From contig CAJJBU010000002.1 in NCBI GenBank assembly GCA_905182495.1, positions 1 to 64,000 on the forward strand: a stretch of 64,000 nt of DNA, given 5' to 3'. The DNA comes from Flavobacteriales bacterium UBA952 (GTDB lineage Bacteria; Bacteroidota; Bacteroidia; Flavobacteriales_D; Crocinitomicaceae). Shown in pieces: positions 19,926 to 30,345 of this stretch. Position numbers and translations under genes: made by a program. Every line of letters starts with the position of its first letter. Position 1 is the first letter of the stretch. The notes beneath the pieces are model-generated. The model saw only the letters and a program-made list of their open reading frames with translations, did not search any database and was not told the DNA's origin.

Positions 19926-21641
19926 ATGAAAAGAAATTTTATCAAATATTTTATTGGACTAAGCGTCACATTTTTGATTTTCTCGAGTTGTACACTTCTA
20001 AAAGATTTAGATTATACAGTAACACCTAGCCCACTTGAAATGCATGGTGATAGTATTAAATTTTCTGTAGTTGTAACTGTTCCAGAAAAAGGAATTAAGA
20101 AAAAAGTCAAAGCTGAAATCACGCCAAAACTTGGAAACAAAGCTCTAGGCGTATGGACAATTCAGGGTACTAAAATTACGGGTAATGGTAAAACCATCGA
20201 CTTCAAACCTGGAGGAACAGCAACATTTGAATCCTCTTTAGCTTATGATCCTTCCATGGAGGCTGCTGATTTAGTTTTAACTGGGAAAATATTTAAAGGA
20301 GACAAGGAAAAAGCGGAATTGCCTTCTGCTAAAATAGCGGACGCAACTATTATAACGCCTTTTTTAGCAAGAATGACCTGTACGATGTTAACTCAAAGTG
20401 ACGAATTAGTTCGCGTAGTTGACAAAAGCGTCTCTGGAATCATTAATTACAATAAAGGAAAGTCTCTTGTGAAATCTTCTGAATTAAAGGATGATGATAT
20501 CATTGGCTTGGTTTCATGGATGGTAGCCGCTCAAACTAATGAGAAAATCGAAATAGAATCCATCTCAATTAGAGGATACGCTTCTCCGGATGGTGAATTT
20601 GCCAAAAATGGTGACTTATCTACCGAACGTGTTGAAAGCGCTGCAAATGCGTTCTCTAAATTGTTAAAGAAAGAAAAGCTTGATGCTTATGCTGACGCTG
20701 CGACTTATGATCAAAAAGGTTTAGGTGAAGATTTTGAGGAATTCAAGAAGCAACTCGCCGCTACGGAGTCAATTTCAGAGGGAGATAAAAATCTTTTTAT
20801 TCGCGTTCTTGAAATGGAAAAAGACCCTGAGAAGAGAGAAGCTGAGATGGTTAGATTAGGTAAATCCTATAAGCAATTGGAAAAAGATGTTTTCCCAAAT
20901 ATCAGAAGGTCTGTTATTACCATCTCTTATAAAGAAAGTGGCTTAACAGATGATGAAATGATTTCGTTTGCAACCAACAAAACGGACACACTTACAGTGG
21001 AAGAAGTCTTGTTTACAGGTGAGACGCTATTAAAGGACATGACTTCAAGAATAGCATTGTACGCTGCTGTTTCTGAGAAAATGAATGATAGTAGAATCTA
21101 CAACAACATTGGTTCTTTGTACTATAATCAAAATGACATTCCAAATGCAAAAGCAAACTTCGAAGCTTCAGCTGAACTCAATGAGTCAGGAGAGGTAATG
21201 AACAATCTTGCAGCTATTGCTATGCTTGATGGTGATAGAGAAAAAAGTAGAGCTCTTTTTACCGCAGCTAAAGGTATGGATGCGGATAAAATGAGTGCGG
21301 TAAAAGCGAACGGTGCAGGTTTAGACATTCTAGATGGGTCCTACTCGGCAGCTTCAGGTAATATCGCTGGAAACACTTTCAATAAGGCTTTAGCTGAAAT
21401 GCTTCAAGGGAATCTTTCTGACGCTGAAGCTACTCTTGCCTCAAGTGATGATAAGAATGATGCAGATGGACTTTACTTAGCCGCTATAATGGCTGCAAGA
21501 GGAGGTTCTGGCGCAAGCGATGTCGTTGCAAAGTTGAAACTAGCCATTGAAGAAGATACAAATTTTAAAGTAAAAGCTTCTAAAGACAGAGAGTTTGTTA
21601 AATTCTTTGGAGATGATACCTTTAAAGCTCTTGTGAAGTAA
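19926..21641 (+). CDS. Lipoprotein with OmpA-like and TPR domains
   Basis: A 571-residue lipoprotein with lipobox FSSC (Cys at residue 22). The N-terminal region holds beta-rich segments. An OmpA-like segment follows at about residues 170-240, with the typical IRGYASPDGE and a following LSTERVESAANAF helix. From about residue 385 there are TPR-like repeats (IYNNIGSLYYNQNDIPNAKANF). OmpA-like domains usually bind peptidoglycan, so a link between outer membrane and cell wall is likely. The gene stands alone with its own strong promoter and terminator. Confidence 0.75.
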   Translation: MKRNFIKYFIGLSVTFLIFSSCTLLKDLDYTVTPSPLEMHGDSIKFSVVVTVPEKGIKKKVKAEITPKLGNKALGVWTIQGTKITGNGKTIDFKPGGTATFESSLAYDPSMEAADLVLTGKIFKGDKEKAELPSAKIADATIITPFLARMTCTMLTQSDELVRVVDKSVSGIINYNKGKSLVKSSELKDDDIIGLVSWMVAAQTNEKIEIESISIRGYASPDGEFAKNGDLSTERVESAANAFSKLLKKEKLDAYADAATYDQKGLGEDFEEFKKQLAATESISEGDKNLFIRVLEMEKDPEKREAEMVRLGKSYKQLEKDVFPNIRRSVITISYKESGLTDDEMISFATNKTDTLTVEEVLFTGETLLKDMTSRIALYAAVSEKMNDSRIYNNIGSLYYNQNDIPNAKANFEASAELNESGEVMNNLAAIAMLDGDREKSRALFTAAKGMDADKMSAVKANGAGLDILDGSYSAASGNIAGNTFNKALAEMLQGNLSDAEATLASSDDKNDADGLYLAAIMAARGGSGASDVVAKLKLAIEEDTNFKVKASKDREFVKFFGDDTFKALVK

Positions 21642-21664
21642 ACTTAACATCAATCATATTTCAG

Positions 21665-21687
21665 AAAGCCTCTTTTTTAGAGGCTTT
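21665..21687 (+). terminator. Rho-independent terminator shared by convergent genes
   Basis: A 9-bp stem AAAGCCTCT / AGAGGCTTT with a five-T loop, followed by T's on the plus strand, 23 bases after the lipoprotein stop codon. On the minus strand the arm also encodes the last residues and stop of the glycosyltransferase-like gene, whose TAA lies at 21679-21677 inside the hairpin. Confidence 0.85.
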
Positions 21688-22618
21688 TTTTATGCCTTTT
21701 AGCCAGGTACTGTTGTTCATCCTGACCAGGAGTTGGAATCAATTGGTAATCACAACGTAATTCGAGACAATCCATAAGCGTTGTATATCCAAAAAAACCA
21801 AATATTTTTGAACTTGATAATAGCACCGCATCCACCTTTGACATCTCTTGATTTGAAACAAAGGAAGTCTGTATGTTTCTTTCTCTCAAAATCTCTTGAA
21901 CAAATACAGGTCCTACAATTGATTGGATCTCACCACATAGTATCTGCTCCGAAAATGAATCGATAAGAGATGAAGCATAGGTACTAGGTCCGTTAATGAC
22001 CAAAACCCCTTTTATCGTTTTTACATTTATTTTTTCGCGCAATTCAAATCGGGAATGACAGCCTATATAAATTGCATTTTTATTATGCTTTTTACTAGAG
22101 AGCTTACCAGCATGCATATGTTTTGGATCATCCATAATCCAAATTGTTTTAAACTTTGACAAATGATAGCTATTCAATAAATTAACCAGTTTATACAGAC
22201 CCATTAATGGAAACTTCAACTGATGGGTTATAAACACAGATGGAAGTTTTGCTGTATAAAAACCATAGCGCTGATCTGAAATAAGGGACTGTAATTCATA
22301 TTTCACGATATATTCATCAACGAGACCTTGCTCCATTTTTAAAAAAGCAATAAGTTTTGTGGATCCTAAAATTAAGTCTGATTTAAACCGGCCCTTACCC
22401 CGAAAATTAAATGGATAACCTTTGTGCCGAACATACAAAGCGCCCTCTATGTATTGACTAAAGATACTTTGCTGGTCTTCATCGCAGAAAATAATCAATT
22501 CATTACTTTGCTGCTGTAAACGGACTATTAATGGGATGCATCTTGTCACATGACCTAGCCCCCAGTTCAAGACTGAAAACCCAATACGCTTGTTTCTTAT
22601 ATCATCTGGATGAATCAC
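21677..22618 (-). CDS. Glycosyltransferase-like protein (MJ1255/TIGR00661 type)
   Basis: A 313-residue predicted GT-B protein. It begins with IGFSVLNWGLGHVTRCIPL, the N-terminal nucleotide-sugar fold signature of this group, and ends soon after LIPTPGQDEQQYLAKR, the region that usually lies near but not at the end of relatives. Its last five codons come from a terminator hairpin, so the C-terminus may be shortened. The sugar substrate is unknown. It is divergent from clpP with a 75-base gap. Confidence 0.7.
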   Translation of the reverse strand: MIHPDDIRNKRIGFSVLNWGLGHVTRCIPLIVRLQQQSNELIIFCDEDQQSIFSQYIEGALYVRHKGYPFNFRGKGRFKSDLILGSTKLIAFLKMEQGLVDEYIVKYELQSLISDQRYGFYTAKLPSVFITHQLKFPLMGLYKLVNLLNSYHLSKFKTIWIMDDPKHMHAGKLSSKKHNKNAIYIGCHSRFELREKINVKTIKGVLVINGPSTYASSLIDSFSEQILCGEIQSIVGPVFVQEILRERNIQTSFVSNQEMSKVDAVLLSSSKIFGFFGYTTLMDCLELRCDYQLIPTPGQDEQQYLAKRHKKSL

Positions 22619-22639
22619 TTTTTAAAATTAGAAAAATAG

Positions 22640-22673
22640 CGCCTATTTAAGTCTATATTCATTAATTTAGGCG
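22640..22673. promoter_or_regulatory. Imperfect inverted repeat between glycosyltransferase-like gene and clpP
   Basis: CGCCTA (22640-22645) pairs with TAGGCG (22668-22673), and inner TTAA blocks extend the symmetry. It occupies the middle of the 75-base divergent gap, where an operator for clpP or the minus-strand gene would be expected. No TAnnTTTG box is clear here. Confidence 0.3.
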
Positions 22674-22693
22674 AATATATTACAAAACACGAA

Positions 22694-23362
22694 ATGAAAG
22701 AGGGATTAGAATTTAAAAAATATGCAACCAAGCATATGGGTATCAATAGTACGTTTGTAGATCATTACATTGACTCATCCGTAACACCTTATATAATAGA
22801 AGAACGTTCTTTGAACATGACTCAAATGGATGTCTTTTCCAGACTAATGATGGATAGAATTATTTTTTTAGGCACGGGTATTAATGACCAAGTAGCTAAT
22901 ATTATCAATGCTCAGCTTCTTTTCCTTGAGTCCGTGGATGCGAAAAAAGACATTCAAATATACCTAAACTCGCCAGGAGGCTCTGTATATGCCGGCCTTG
23001 GTATTTATGACACGATGCAATACATCAGACCAGATGTAGCTACAATTTGCACGGGTATGGCTGCTTCTATGGGAGCCGTATTACTTTGTGCGGGTGCAGA
23101 GGGTAAAAGGAGTGCATTACGACATTCACGCGTTATGATTCACCAGCCACTTGGAGGAGCACAAGGCCAAGCGAGTGACATAGAGATTACTGCAAGAGAA
23201 ATTCAAAAGTTAAAAAAAGAACTTTATGACATCATCGCTACGCATTCAAAACAGAGCTACGATAAAGTATGGACTGATTCAGATAGAGATTATTGGATGA
23301 CATCTAGTGAAGCTAAAGATTATGGGATGGTAGATGAAATTCTATTGCGTAATCCAAAATAA
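22694..23362 (+). CDS. clpP: ATP-dependent Clp protease proteolytic subunit
   Basis: The 222-residue serine protease that forms the degradation chamber used with ClpX. The nucleophile Ser125 lies in GMAASM, the catalytic histidine is His150 in VMIHQP, and the conserved LNSPGGSVYAGLGIYDTM precedes. The N-terminal part is a short extension before the mature DRIIFLG start. clpX follows with no gap, so both are made from one mRNA. Confidence 0.97.
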   Translation: MKEGLEFKKYATKHMGINSTFVDHYIDSSVTPYIIEERSLNMTQMDVFSRLMMDRIIFLGTGINDQVANIINAQLLFLESVDAKKDIQIYLNSPGGSVYAGLGIYDTMQYIRPDVATICTGMAASMGAVLLCAGAEGKRSALRHSRVMIHQPLGGAQGQASDIEITAREIQKLKKELYDIIATHSKQSYDKVWTDSDRDYWMTSSEAKDYGMVDEILLRNPK

Positions 23363-24589
23363 ATGACCTCGAAGAAATCAAAATGTTCGTTTTGTGGACT
23401 TTCTCGTGAAGAAGTTCAAATATTGATTGCTGGTGTTACTGGTCATATTTGTGAAAACTGCGCTAAACAAGCCAACCAAATAGTTGCAGAAGAATTCTCT
23501 GTAAAACCACAAGAAAGTAACTCTAAAAATAAACTAGAGCTTAAATTCCCCAAAGAAATCAAGGAAAAGCTTGACGAATATGTTATTGGTCAAGAAGAAG
23601 CAAAAAAAGTATTATCCGTTGCCGTTTACAATCATTATAAGCGATTGAATTCTGAATCAAATGATGATATTGAAATTGAAAAATCAAATGTTGTCCTAAT
23701 TGGACGGACAGGGACAGGGAAAACGCTTTTAGCAAAAACAATCGCAAAACTTTTAAAAGTTCCATTCTGCATAGCAGATGCTACAGTATTAACCCAAGCT
23801 GGTTATGTGGGAGAGGATGTGGAGAGTGTTCTCTCCAGGCTTCTTCAAGTTGCCGATTATGATGTTGAAGCAGCTGAACGTGGGATTGTTTTCATTGACG
23901 AGATTGACAAAATTGCGCGGAAGGATGATAATCCATCAATTACTAGAGATGTTTCTGGCGAAGGTGTTCAGCAAGCATTGCTTAAATTACTTGAAGGCTC
24001 AGAGGTAAACGTACCGCCCCAAGGCGGCAGAAAGCATCCTGAGCAAAAAATGATACAAGTTAATACGAAAAATATTTTATTTATCTGCGGAGGCGCCTTC
24101 GACGGAATTGAAAAACTAATTGCTCAGAGAGTAAACCGACAAACCATTGGATTTTCGACGACCGATCAAATCGATATAGATTCTGATTCTCTTTTGCAAT
24201 ACATAAACGCAACAGATATTAAAAACTTTGGATTAATCCCTGAACTAGTTGGTCGCTTTCCGGTCCTCAGCTATCTTGATCCGCTTGACCCATTGGCATT
24301 AAAACGTATTCTTACAGAGCCTAAAAACTCCCTTGTCAAACAATACGAAAAGATTTTTAATATAGACGGTATTAAACTCAGCTTTGATCAAAAAGCCCTC
24401 GATTTTATAGTAACCAAGGCAATCGAATATAAACTAGGTGCTCGAGGCTTGCGCTCTATATGTGAAGCCGTGCTGACAGATGCAATGTTTGAGCTACCTT
24501 CATCCAATGTTAAATCCTTAAAAGTAACTGAAGCGTATGCTAAAGGACGTTTCAACAAATCAAAAATGGCTAAACTAAAAGTGGCTTAA
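23363..24589 (+). CDS. clpX: ATP-dependent Clp protease ATP-binding subunit
   Basis: An unfoldase that delivers substrates to ClpP. The 408-residue protein carries the N-terminal zinc finger (Cys8, Cys11, Cys30, Cys33), Walker A GRTGTGKT near residue 112, Walker [10 protein letters not shown], and the ClpP-docking IGF loop in [10 protein letters not shown]. The second Walker A residue is Arg where relatives usually have Pro. The start codon immediately follows the clpP stop, without a Shine-Dalgarno sequence. Confidence 0.97.
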   Translation: MTSKKSKCSFCGLSREEVQILIAGVTGHICENCAKQANQIVAEEFSVKPQESNSKNKLELKFPKEIKEKLDEYVIGQEEAKKVLSVAVYNHYKRLNSESNDDIEIEKSNVVLIGRTGTGKTLLAKTIAKLLKVPFCIADATVLTQAGYVGEDVESVLSRLLQVADYDVEAAERGIVFIDEIDKIARKDDNPSITRDVSGEGVQQALLKLLEGSEVNVPPQGGRKHPEQKMIQVNTKNILFICGGAFDGIEKLIAQRVNRQTIGFSTTDQIDIDSDSLLQYINATDIKNFGLIPELVGRFPVLSYLDPLDPLALKRILTEPKNSLVKQYEKIFNIDGIKLSFDQKALDFIVTKAIEYKLGARGLRSICEAVLTDAMFELPSSNVKSLKVTEAYAKGRFNKSKMAKLKVA

Positions 24590-24605
24590 ATTACAATCAT
24601 CTTTT

Positions 24606-24613
24606 TATTTTTG
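24606..24613 (+). promoter_or_regulatory. Possible pdhB promoter (-7 box)
   Basis: TATTTTTG fits TAnnTTTG and lies 22 bases before the pdhB start. No clear TTG box is found at 19-21 bases upstream, so read-through from clpX is possible. Confidence 0.35.
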
Positions 24614-24634
24614 TATCCCTAAATACACGAACAA

Positions 24635-25612
24635 ATGAAAACATTACAATATAGAGAGGCTTTAAGAGAAGCTATGAACGAGGAAATGCGTAAAGATGAA
24701 AACGTTTTTCTTTTAGGTGAAGAAGTAGCAGAATACAACGGTGCTTATAAAGTCTCTCAAGGTATGTTAGATGAGTTTGGGCCAAGACGTGTTATTGACA
24801 CACCTATTGCGGAATTGGGATTTGCAGGGATAGCTGTTGGCGCTTCGATGAATGGACTAAGACCGATCGTGGAGTTCATGACTTGGAACTTTGCAATCCT
24901 GGCTGCCGATCAAATTATTAATAGTGCAGCAAAAATGTTACAAATGTCCGGTGGACAATACCATTGCCCTATCGTTTTTAGAGGAGGTAATGGAACGGCT
25001 GGACAGCTTGGCGCTACGCATTCTCAGAGTTTTGAAGCCTTTTACGCGCATGTTCCTGGGCTAAAAGTAATCACACCTTCCAACCCGGCAGACGCCAAGG
25101 GCTTATTAAAATCAGCAATTCGAGACGAAGACCCCGTTGTTTTTCTTGAGTCTGAAAAAATGTACGGTGATAAAGGAGAAGTACCTGAAGGAGAATACTT
25201 GATTCCTATTGGTACTGCGAATATTAAAAGAAAAGGCAAGCATGTGACTATCGTATCTTTTGGGAAAATCATCAAAATAGCCGAAGAAGTGGCAGATATT
25301 TTAGCCAAAGAAAATATTGAACTAGAAATCATTGACCTAAGAACCATAAGACCTATTGATTACGGTACTGTAGTTGAATCCATTAAAAAAACCAATAGAT
25401 GCGTTGTCGTAGAAGAATCCTGGCCGTTAGCGTCTATTTCTTCTGAAATCGCTTACCACGTTCAACGTTATGCTTTTGATCACCTTGACGCACCCGTTTT
25501 GAGATTAACTCAAACAGACACCCCATTCGCTTTTTCCCCGACCTTAATTGAAGAAGCACTTCCCAACAAAGAAAAGTTAATCGCTGCGATTAAACATGTT
25601 CTTTACACCTAA
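24635..25612 (+). CDS. pdhB: Pyruvate dehydrogenase E1 component, beta subunit
   Basis: The 325-residue beta subunit of the thiamine-diphosphate E1 enzyme, which with an alpha subunit oxidatively decarboxylates pyruvate to feed acetyl-CoA. The sequence begins TLQYREALREAMNEEM, has LLGEEVAEYNGAYKVSQG and the E1-beta signature IDTPIAELGFAGIAVGA near residues 55-75. The partner E1-alpha and E2 genes are not adjacent. A related 2-oxo-acid dehydrogenase cannot be fully excluded, but pyruvate is the best match for this length and context. Confidence 0.88.
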   Translation: MKTLQYREALREAMNEEMRKDENVFLLGEEVAEYNGAYKVSQGMLDEFGPRRVIDTPIAELGFAGIAVGASMNGLRPIVEFMTWNFAILAADQIINSAAKMLQMSGGQYHCPIVFRGGNGTAGQLGATHSQSFEAFYAHVPGLKVITPSNPADAKGLLKSAIRDEDPVVFLESEKMYGDKGEVPEGEYLIPIGTANIKRKGKHVTIVSFGKIIKIAEEVADILAKENIELEIIDLRTIRPIDYGTVVESIKKTNRCVVVEESWPLASISSEIAYHVQRYAFDHLDAPVLRLTQTDTPFAFSPTLIEEALPNKEKLIAAIKHVLYT

Positions 25613-25688
25613 TTTAAAGTCATATATGCTGATTTCCAGGTTCTCAAGAAATTACCATGAAAAAAAACTCTTTTTTTTAGCTTTTGCC

Positions 25689-25718
25689 TTGTGTAATAAA
25701 TAAAATTAAGTAACTTTG
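25689..25718 (+). promoter_or_regulatory. Promoter of the ribosomal protein superoperon
   Basis: TTG at 25689-25691, a 19-base spacer and TAACTTTG at 25711-25718 form a strong Bacteroidota promoter. Transcription would start near 25724, about 50 bases before rpsL. Confidence 0.75.
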
Positions 25719-25722
25719 CACC

Positions 25723-25741
25723 CCTCAAAGCACGTTTGAGG
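25723..25741 (+). promoter_or_regulatory. Hairpin at the 5' end of the rpsL leader
   Basis: CCTCAAA pairs perfectly with TTTGAGG across a five-base loop (GCACG). It begins at about the predicted transcription start, so it would cap the 5' end of the superoperon mRNA. It has no T-run and is unlikely to terminate. A stabilising or regulatory role is inferred. Confidence 0.4.
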
Positions 25742-25773
25742 TAATTTATTTTATTTACAATTAAGAGTATTTT

Positions 25774-26151
25774 ATGCCAACTATACAACAATTAGTTCGC
25801 AAAGGAAGAACTGCGGTAGTGAAGAAATCTAAATCTGCTGCACTTGATTCATGTCCGCAGCGTAAAGGTGTATGTGTAAGAGTTTACACAACCACACCGA
25901 AGAAACCAAATTCAGCTATGCGGAAAGTAGCAAGAGTTCGCCTTACGAACGGTAAAGAAGTTAACGCTTACATCGGAGGTGAAGGCCACAATCTTCAAGA
26001 ACATTCCTTAGTATTAGTTAGAGGTGGAAGAGTTAAAGATCTTCCTGGAGTCCGATATCACATCGTCCGTGGTGCTGAAGATACAGCTGGTGTTGAAGGT
26101 AGAACACAAAGAAGATCTAAGTACGGAACGAAACGTCCTAAGCAGAAATAA
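25774..26151 (+). CDS. rpsL: 30S ribosomal protein S12
   Basis: A 125-residue decoding-centre protein. The sequence has [21 protein letters not shown] and [10 protein letters not shown], with the wild-type lysines at both positions where streptomycin-resistance mutations occur, so no resistance is predicted from S12. It is the first gene of the superoperon and is followed by rpsG after 27 bases. Confidence 0.98.
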   Translation: MPTIQQLVRKGRTAVVKKSKSAALDSCPQRKGVCVRVYTTTPKKPNSAMRKVARVRLTNGKEVNAYIGGEGHNLQEHSLVLVRGGRVKDLPGVRYHIVRGAEDTAGVEGRTQRRSKYGTKRPKQK

Positions 26152-26178
26152 ATACATTAACCTTTATTATAATATATA

Positions 26179-26649
26179 ATGAGAAGAAGAAAGGCCAAAA
26201 AAATAACGATTCTGCCAGATCCAAAGTTCAACGAAGTTGTAGTAACAAAGTTTGTTAACAACCTCATGTTCTCTGGTAAGAAAAGTTTAGCATTCAAAAT
26301 CTTTTATGATGCCATTGATATGATCAATGAAAAAGTAGAAGACCAAGAAGGTTTAGATGTCTGGAAAAAGGCAATTGAGAATATAACTCCTAGTGTGGAA
26401 GTTCGTAGTAGAAGAGTTGGAGGTGCAACTTTCCAAATCCCTACTCCTGTTCGTGAGGGCAGAAAAGCATCGTTAGCTATGAAATGGTTAATTGGATATG
26501 CGCGTAAAAGAAATGAAAAAACCATGGCTCAAAAATTAGCTTCAGAAATTATCGCTGCTGCTAAGGAAGAAGGTGCTGCTTTCAAAAAGAAAGAAGATAC
26601 TTTGAGAATGGCGGAAGCAAACAAAGCATTTTCACATTTTAGATTTTAA
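26179..26649 (+). CDS. rpsG: 30S ribosomal protein S7
   Basis: A 156-residue primary assembly protein that nucleates the head of the 30S subunit and contacts E-site tRNA. The start MRRRKAK and the phrase [30 protein letters not shown] are typical. It lies between rpsL and fusA, in the order of the str operon. Confidence 0.98.
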   Translation: MRRRKAKKITILPDPKFNEVVVTKFVNNLMFSGKKSLAFKIFYDAIDMINEKVEDQEGLDVWKKAIENITPSVEVRSRRVGGATFQIPTPVREGRKASLAMKWLIGYARKRNEKTMAQKLASEIIAAAKEEGAAFKKKEDTLRMAEANKAFSHFRF

Positions 26650-26651
26650 TC

Positions 26652-28757
26652 ATGGCTAGAGATCTTAAATACACAAGAAACATTGGTATTGCTGCGCACA
26701 TTGATGCCGGTAAAACAACAACTACGGAGAGAATACTTTATTATGGTGGCGTAAGTCACAAAATTGGTGAAGTTCATGATGGAGCTGCTACGATGGACTG
26801 GATGGAGCAAGAGCAAGAACGTGGTATTACCATTACTTCTGCCGCTACTACCTTAAACTGGGATTATAGAGGTCAAGAGTATCACATGAATATCATTGAT
26901 ACCCCAGGACACGTTGATTTCACGGTTGAAGTAAACAGGTCTTTACGAGTTTTAGATGGTTTGGTGTTTTTGTTTTCAGCAGTTGATGGTGTTGAACCTC
27001 AGTCAGAAACAAATTGGAGATTAGCGGATAACTATAATGTTCCTAGAATTGGTTTCGTGAACAAAATGGACCGTCAAGGAGCTGACTTTTTAAACGTTTG
27101 TAAGCAAGTTAAAGAGATGCTTGGTAGCCATGCGCTTCCACTTCAAATTAACATCGGTGCTGAAGATGATTTCAAAGGTGTTGTTGACTTAATCAATTTC
27201 AAAGGTATTGTTTGGAACGAAGAAGATAAAGGAATGACTTTCGAAGAAGTTGAAATTCCTGAAGATATCATTGAAGAGGCGCGTACATTAAGAGGTCAAT
27301 TGCTTGAGGCAGTTGCTGAATTTGATGATACGCTGATGGAAAAGTATTTTGAAGATGAAAATTCTTTAACTGAAAGAGAAATCCTAGATGCCTTAAGAGC
27401 AGCAACAATTTCTGGAAAAGTAGTTCCTATGATGTGTGGTTCTGCATTTAAAAACAAAGGTGTTCAAGCAATGCTTGATATGGTAATGGAAATTCTTCCT
27501 TCACCATTGGATATTGAAGGCATTACAGGTATCAACCCTAAAACTGATGAAGAAGTCGTGAGACAACCTTCAGTTAACGAACCATTCGCAGGACTAGCCT
27601 TCAAAATTGCAACTGATCCTTTTGTAGGTCGTTTATGTTTTGTTAGAGCTTATTCCGGGAAATTAGATGCAGGTTCTTACATTTACAATACGCGTTCTAA
27701 TAATAAAGAACGAATTTCAAGAATATTCCAAATGCATGCTAAGGAGCAAAAACAAGTACCCGTTCTAGAGGCAGGTGACATTGCTGCTGTAGTTGGGTTT
27801 AAAGACATTCGGACTGGGGATACTTTATGTGACGAAAAATCACATATCATCCTAGAATCAATGGACTTTCCAGACCCTGTTATTGGTGTAGCAATTGAGC
27901 CTAAAACTCAAGCTGACACGGATCGTTTATCTGTTGGTCTTCAAAAGCTTGCAGAAGAGGATCCTACATTCCAAGTTAAAACTGATGAAGAATCAGGTCA
28001 AACTATTATATCTGGTATGGGCGAGCTTCACTTGGAAATCATTGTTGATCGATTAAAAAGAGAATTCAAAGTTGAAGTAAATCAAGGCGCTCCACAGGTA
28101 ACCTATCGTGAAGACATTACTGCTGAAACTACGCATAGAGAAGTTTACAAAAAACAAAGTGGTGGTCGTGGTAAATTTGCGGACATTCTTGTGAAAATTG
28201 AGCCGCAATCAGATGTTGAAAAATCAGGTCTGGAGTTTGTCAACTCGATAAAAGGTGGTAACATACCAAAAGAATTTATCCCTTCTGTTGAAAAAGGATT
28301 TAAAGCATCTATGAAAACCGGTATTTTAGCAGGTTTTCCAGTTGAAGCGATGAAAATCACTTTGATGGATGGATCTTTCCATGCGGTAGATTCGGATTCA
28401 TTATCCTTTGAATTGTGTGCAAAAATGGCATATAGAGATGCAATGAAATCTTGCGCTCCAATTTTGTTAGAACCAATTATGAAAATTGAAATCATTACTC
28501 CTGAAGAAAACATGGGTGATGTTGTTGGGGATTTGAACAGAAGAAGAGGAATGATGAAAGGTATGGATGATAAAAATGGAGCAAAGGTGCTTAAAGCAGA
28601 TGTTCCTTTATCAGAGATGTTTGGATACGTAACACAATTAAGAACGATTACTTCAGGTCGCGCAACTTCCTCTATGGAATTTTCTCACTACTCCGAGGCT
28701 CCTAAAAGTGTAGCTCAAGATGTAGTTGATAAAGCGAATGGAAAAGTTATTGCATAA
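26652..28757 (+). CDS. fusA: Elongation factor G
   Basis: The 701-residue GTPase that drives translocation. The G domain holds the P-loop [15 protein letters not shown] (from residue 15), the switch region with DTPGHVDF, and NKMD for guanine recognition. Domains II-V follow at usual length, with the [16 protein letters not shown] segment in domain IV. It starts two bases after rpsG. Note that tufA does not follow; rpsJ comes next, so EF-Tu must be elsewhere. Confidence 0.98.
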   Translation: MARDLKYTRNIGIAAHIDAGKTTTTERILYYGGVSHKIGEVHDGAATMDWMEQEQERGITITSAATTLNWDYRGQEYHMNIIDTPGHVDFTVEVNRSLRVLDGLVFLFSAVDGVEPQSETNWRLADNYNVPRIGFVNKMDRQGADFLNVCKQVKEMLGSHALPLQINIGAEDDFKGVVDLINFKGIVWNEEDKGMTFEEVEIPEDIIEEARTLRGQLLEAVAEFDDTLMEKYFEDENSLTEREILDALRAATISGKVVPMMCGSAFKNKGVQAMLDMVMEILPSPLDIEGITGINPKTDEEVVRQPSVNEPFAGLAFKIATDPFVGRLCFVRAYSGKLDAGSYIYNTRSNNKERISRIFQMHAKEQKQVPVLEAGDIAAVVGFKDIRTGDTLCDEKSHIILESMDFPDPVIGVAIEPKTQADTDRLSVGLQKLAEEDPTFQVKTDEESGQTIISGMGELHLEIIVDRLKREFKVEVNQGAPQVTYREDITAETTHREVYKKQSGGRGKFADILVKIEPQSDVEKSGLEFVNSIKGGNIPKEFIPSVEKGFKASMKTGILAGFPVEAMKITLMDGSFHAVDSDSLSFELCAKMAYRDAMKSCAPILLEPIMKIEIITPEENMGDVVGDLNRRRGMMKGMDDKNGAKVLKADVPLSEMFGYVTQLRTITSGRATSSMEFSHYSEAPKSVAQDVVDKANGKVIA

Positions 28758-28774
28758 TATTTAAGAAGAAGAAA

Positions 28775-29080
28775 ATGAGTCAAAAAATTCGAATTAAATT
28801 AAAATCTTACGATCACAACTTGGTTGACAAGTCAGCTGAAAAAATCGTAAAAACTGTAAAATCTACTGGAGCAATAGTTAGTGGGCCTATTCCGCTACCA
28901 ACGCACAAAAGAATTTACACAGTATTAAAATCTCCACACGTCAATAAAAAAGCAAGAGAGCAATTTGAATTGTGCGCTTACAAAAGATTGATGGATATCT
29001 ACAGTAGTTCTTCAAAAACGGTTGATGCGTTGATGAAATTAGAATTACCTAGTGGAGTTGATGTAGAAATAAAAGTTTAA
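28775..29080 (+). CDS. rpsJ: 30S ribosomal protein S10
   Basis: A 101-residue head protein of the small subunit, in other bacteria also a partner of NusB in antitermination. It opens with [21 protein letters not shown] and contains [29 protein letters not shown], both family hallmarks. The upstream bases are purine-rich (aagaagaagaaa), not a proper Shine-Dalgarno. It is the first gene of the S10 part of the superoperon. Confidence 0.98.
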   Translation: MSQKIRIKLKSYDHNLVDKSAEKIVKTVKSTGAIVSGPIPLPTHKRIYTVLKSPHVNKKAREQFELCAYKRLMDIYSSSSKTVDALMKLELPSGVDVEIKV

Positions 29081-29099
29081 TAACAATAAAACGAAAAAC

Positions 29100-29714
29100 A
29101 TGCCAGGAATAATTGGTCGAAAAATCGGGATGACTAGCATCTACAGTGTCGAGGGTAAGGCATTACCATGCACGATGATAGAAGCTGGTCCTTGTGTTGT
29201 CACTCAGGTGAAAACGCAAGACAGAGATGGTTACGAAGCTGTTCAGCTTGGATTTGGTAGTAAGAAAGAAAAAAATACGCCAAATGCTTTAATGGGACAT
29301 TTCAAAAAAGCCAACACCTCACCTAAATCAGAACTTGTTGAATTCTCAAACTTTGAAAACCTCAATTTAGGAGATACAGTGAACGTTGATATTTTCTCTG
29401 AAGGAGAATTTGTTGACATTGCAGGAACCTCAAAAGGTAAAGGTTTTCAAGGGGTTGTAAAAAGACACAACTTCGCCGGTGTAGGTCAAGCAACTCATGG
29501 TCAACATAACAGACTAAGAGCTCCAGGTTCTATTGGTGCCGCATCCTACCCTGCTAAAGTTTTCAAAGGTATGAGAATGGCTGGTCAGATGGGTAATAAG
29601 AGAGTTACATCTCCAAACCTTCAAGTTTTAAAAGTGATCGCTGAGAAAAACATTCTTATCGTTAAAGGTTCTGTACCGGGAGCCAATGGTTCAACCCTAA
29701 CAATTGTAAGATAA
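29100..29714 (+). CDS. rplC: 50S ribosomal protein L3
   Basis: A 204-residue protein near the peptidyl-transferase centre. It starts [16 protein letters not shown] and contains [21 protein letters not shown] and [15 protein letters not shown], the conserved loop reaching the active site. The last base of its stop overlaps the rplD start (TAATG). Confidence 0.98.
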   Translation: MPGIIGRKIGMTSIYSVEGKALPCTMIEAGPCVVTQVKTQDRDGYEAVQLGFGSKKEKNTPNALMGHFKKANTSPKSELVEFSNFENLNLGDTVNVDIFSEGEFVDIAGTSKGKGFQGVVKRHNFAGVGQATHGQHNRLRAPGSIGAASYPAKVFKGMRMAGQMGNKRVTSPNLQVLKVIAEKNILIVKGSVPGANGSTLTIVR

Positions 29715-30340
29715 TGAAACTAAAAATACACGACGCGAAAGGTTCTGCTACTGATAAATCGGTAGATCTATCTAAAGATGTTTTTGGTATAGAGCCAAAT
29801 AATCATGCAATTTACTTAGATGTAAAGCAACATCTTGCCAACAAAAGACAAGGGACGCACAAAGCTAAAGAGAGAGCAGAGATTCAAGGTTCTACTAAGA
29901 AAATAAAGAAGCAAAAAGGTACTGGTGGTGCCCGAGCTGGTAACATCAAGTCTGGAACGCGAGTTGGTGGTGGACGAATTTTTGGCCCACGCCCAAGAAA
30001 CTACCATTTCAAATTAAACATCAAGCTTAAGCGACTTGCAAGAAAATCCGCTTTTTCTGTCCAAGCAAAGAAAAAATCAATTATCGTATTGAATGACCTT
30101 AGCTCGGTAACTGAAAAAACTAAAGATTTCAAAACGCTTTTATCTACGTTAAAACTTGAAAACGAAAAGGTTTTATTTATACTCAGTGAAAAAAATGACA
30201 ACGCTTATTTAAGTTCTAGAAACCTTAAAAAGGTAAAAGTTGTCACTACTGATTCTTTCAACACATACGATGTTTTAAATGCATCTAGAGTTGTCGTTTC
30301 TTCTGAGAGTATTAAACAAATTGAAAAGATTCTTAACTAA
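29714..30340 (+). CDS. rplD: 50S ribosomal protein L4
   Basis: A 208-residue protein lining the exit tunnel. The tunnel loop shows as KKQKGTGGARAGNIKSGTRVGGG and FGPRPRNYHFKLN (residues about 58-95). In enterobacteria L4 represses its own operon; no such leader structure is evident upstream of rpsJ here. It overlaps rplC by one base. Confidence 0.97.
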   Translation: MKLKIHDAKGSATDKSVDLSKDVFGIEPNNHAIYLDVKQHLANKRQGTHKAKERAEIQGSTKKIKKQKGTGGARAGNIKSGTRVGGGRIFGPRPRNYHFKLNIKLKRLARKSAFSVQAKKKSIIVLNDLSSVTEKTKDFKTLLSTLKLENEKVLFILSEKNDNAYLSSRNLKKVKVVTTDSFNTYDVLNASRVVVSSESIKQIEKILN

Positions 30341-30345
30341 GAGTT

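Noticed and set aside
25660..25678. A8-CTC-T8 as pdhB terminator
   Set aside because: Only A-T pairs and no GC-rich stem, so it would be weak. It could still contribute, but I cannot support it.
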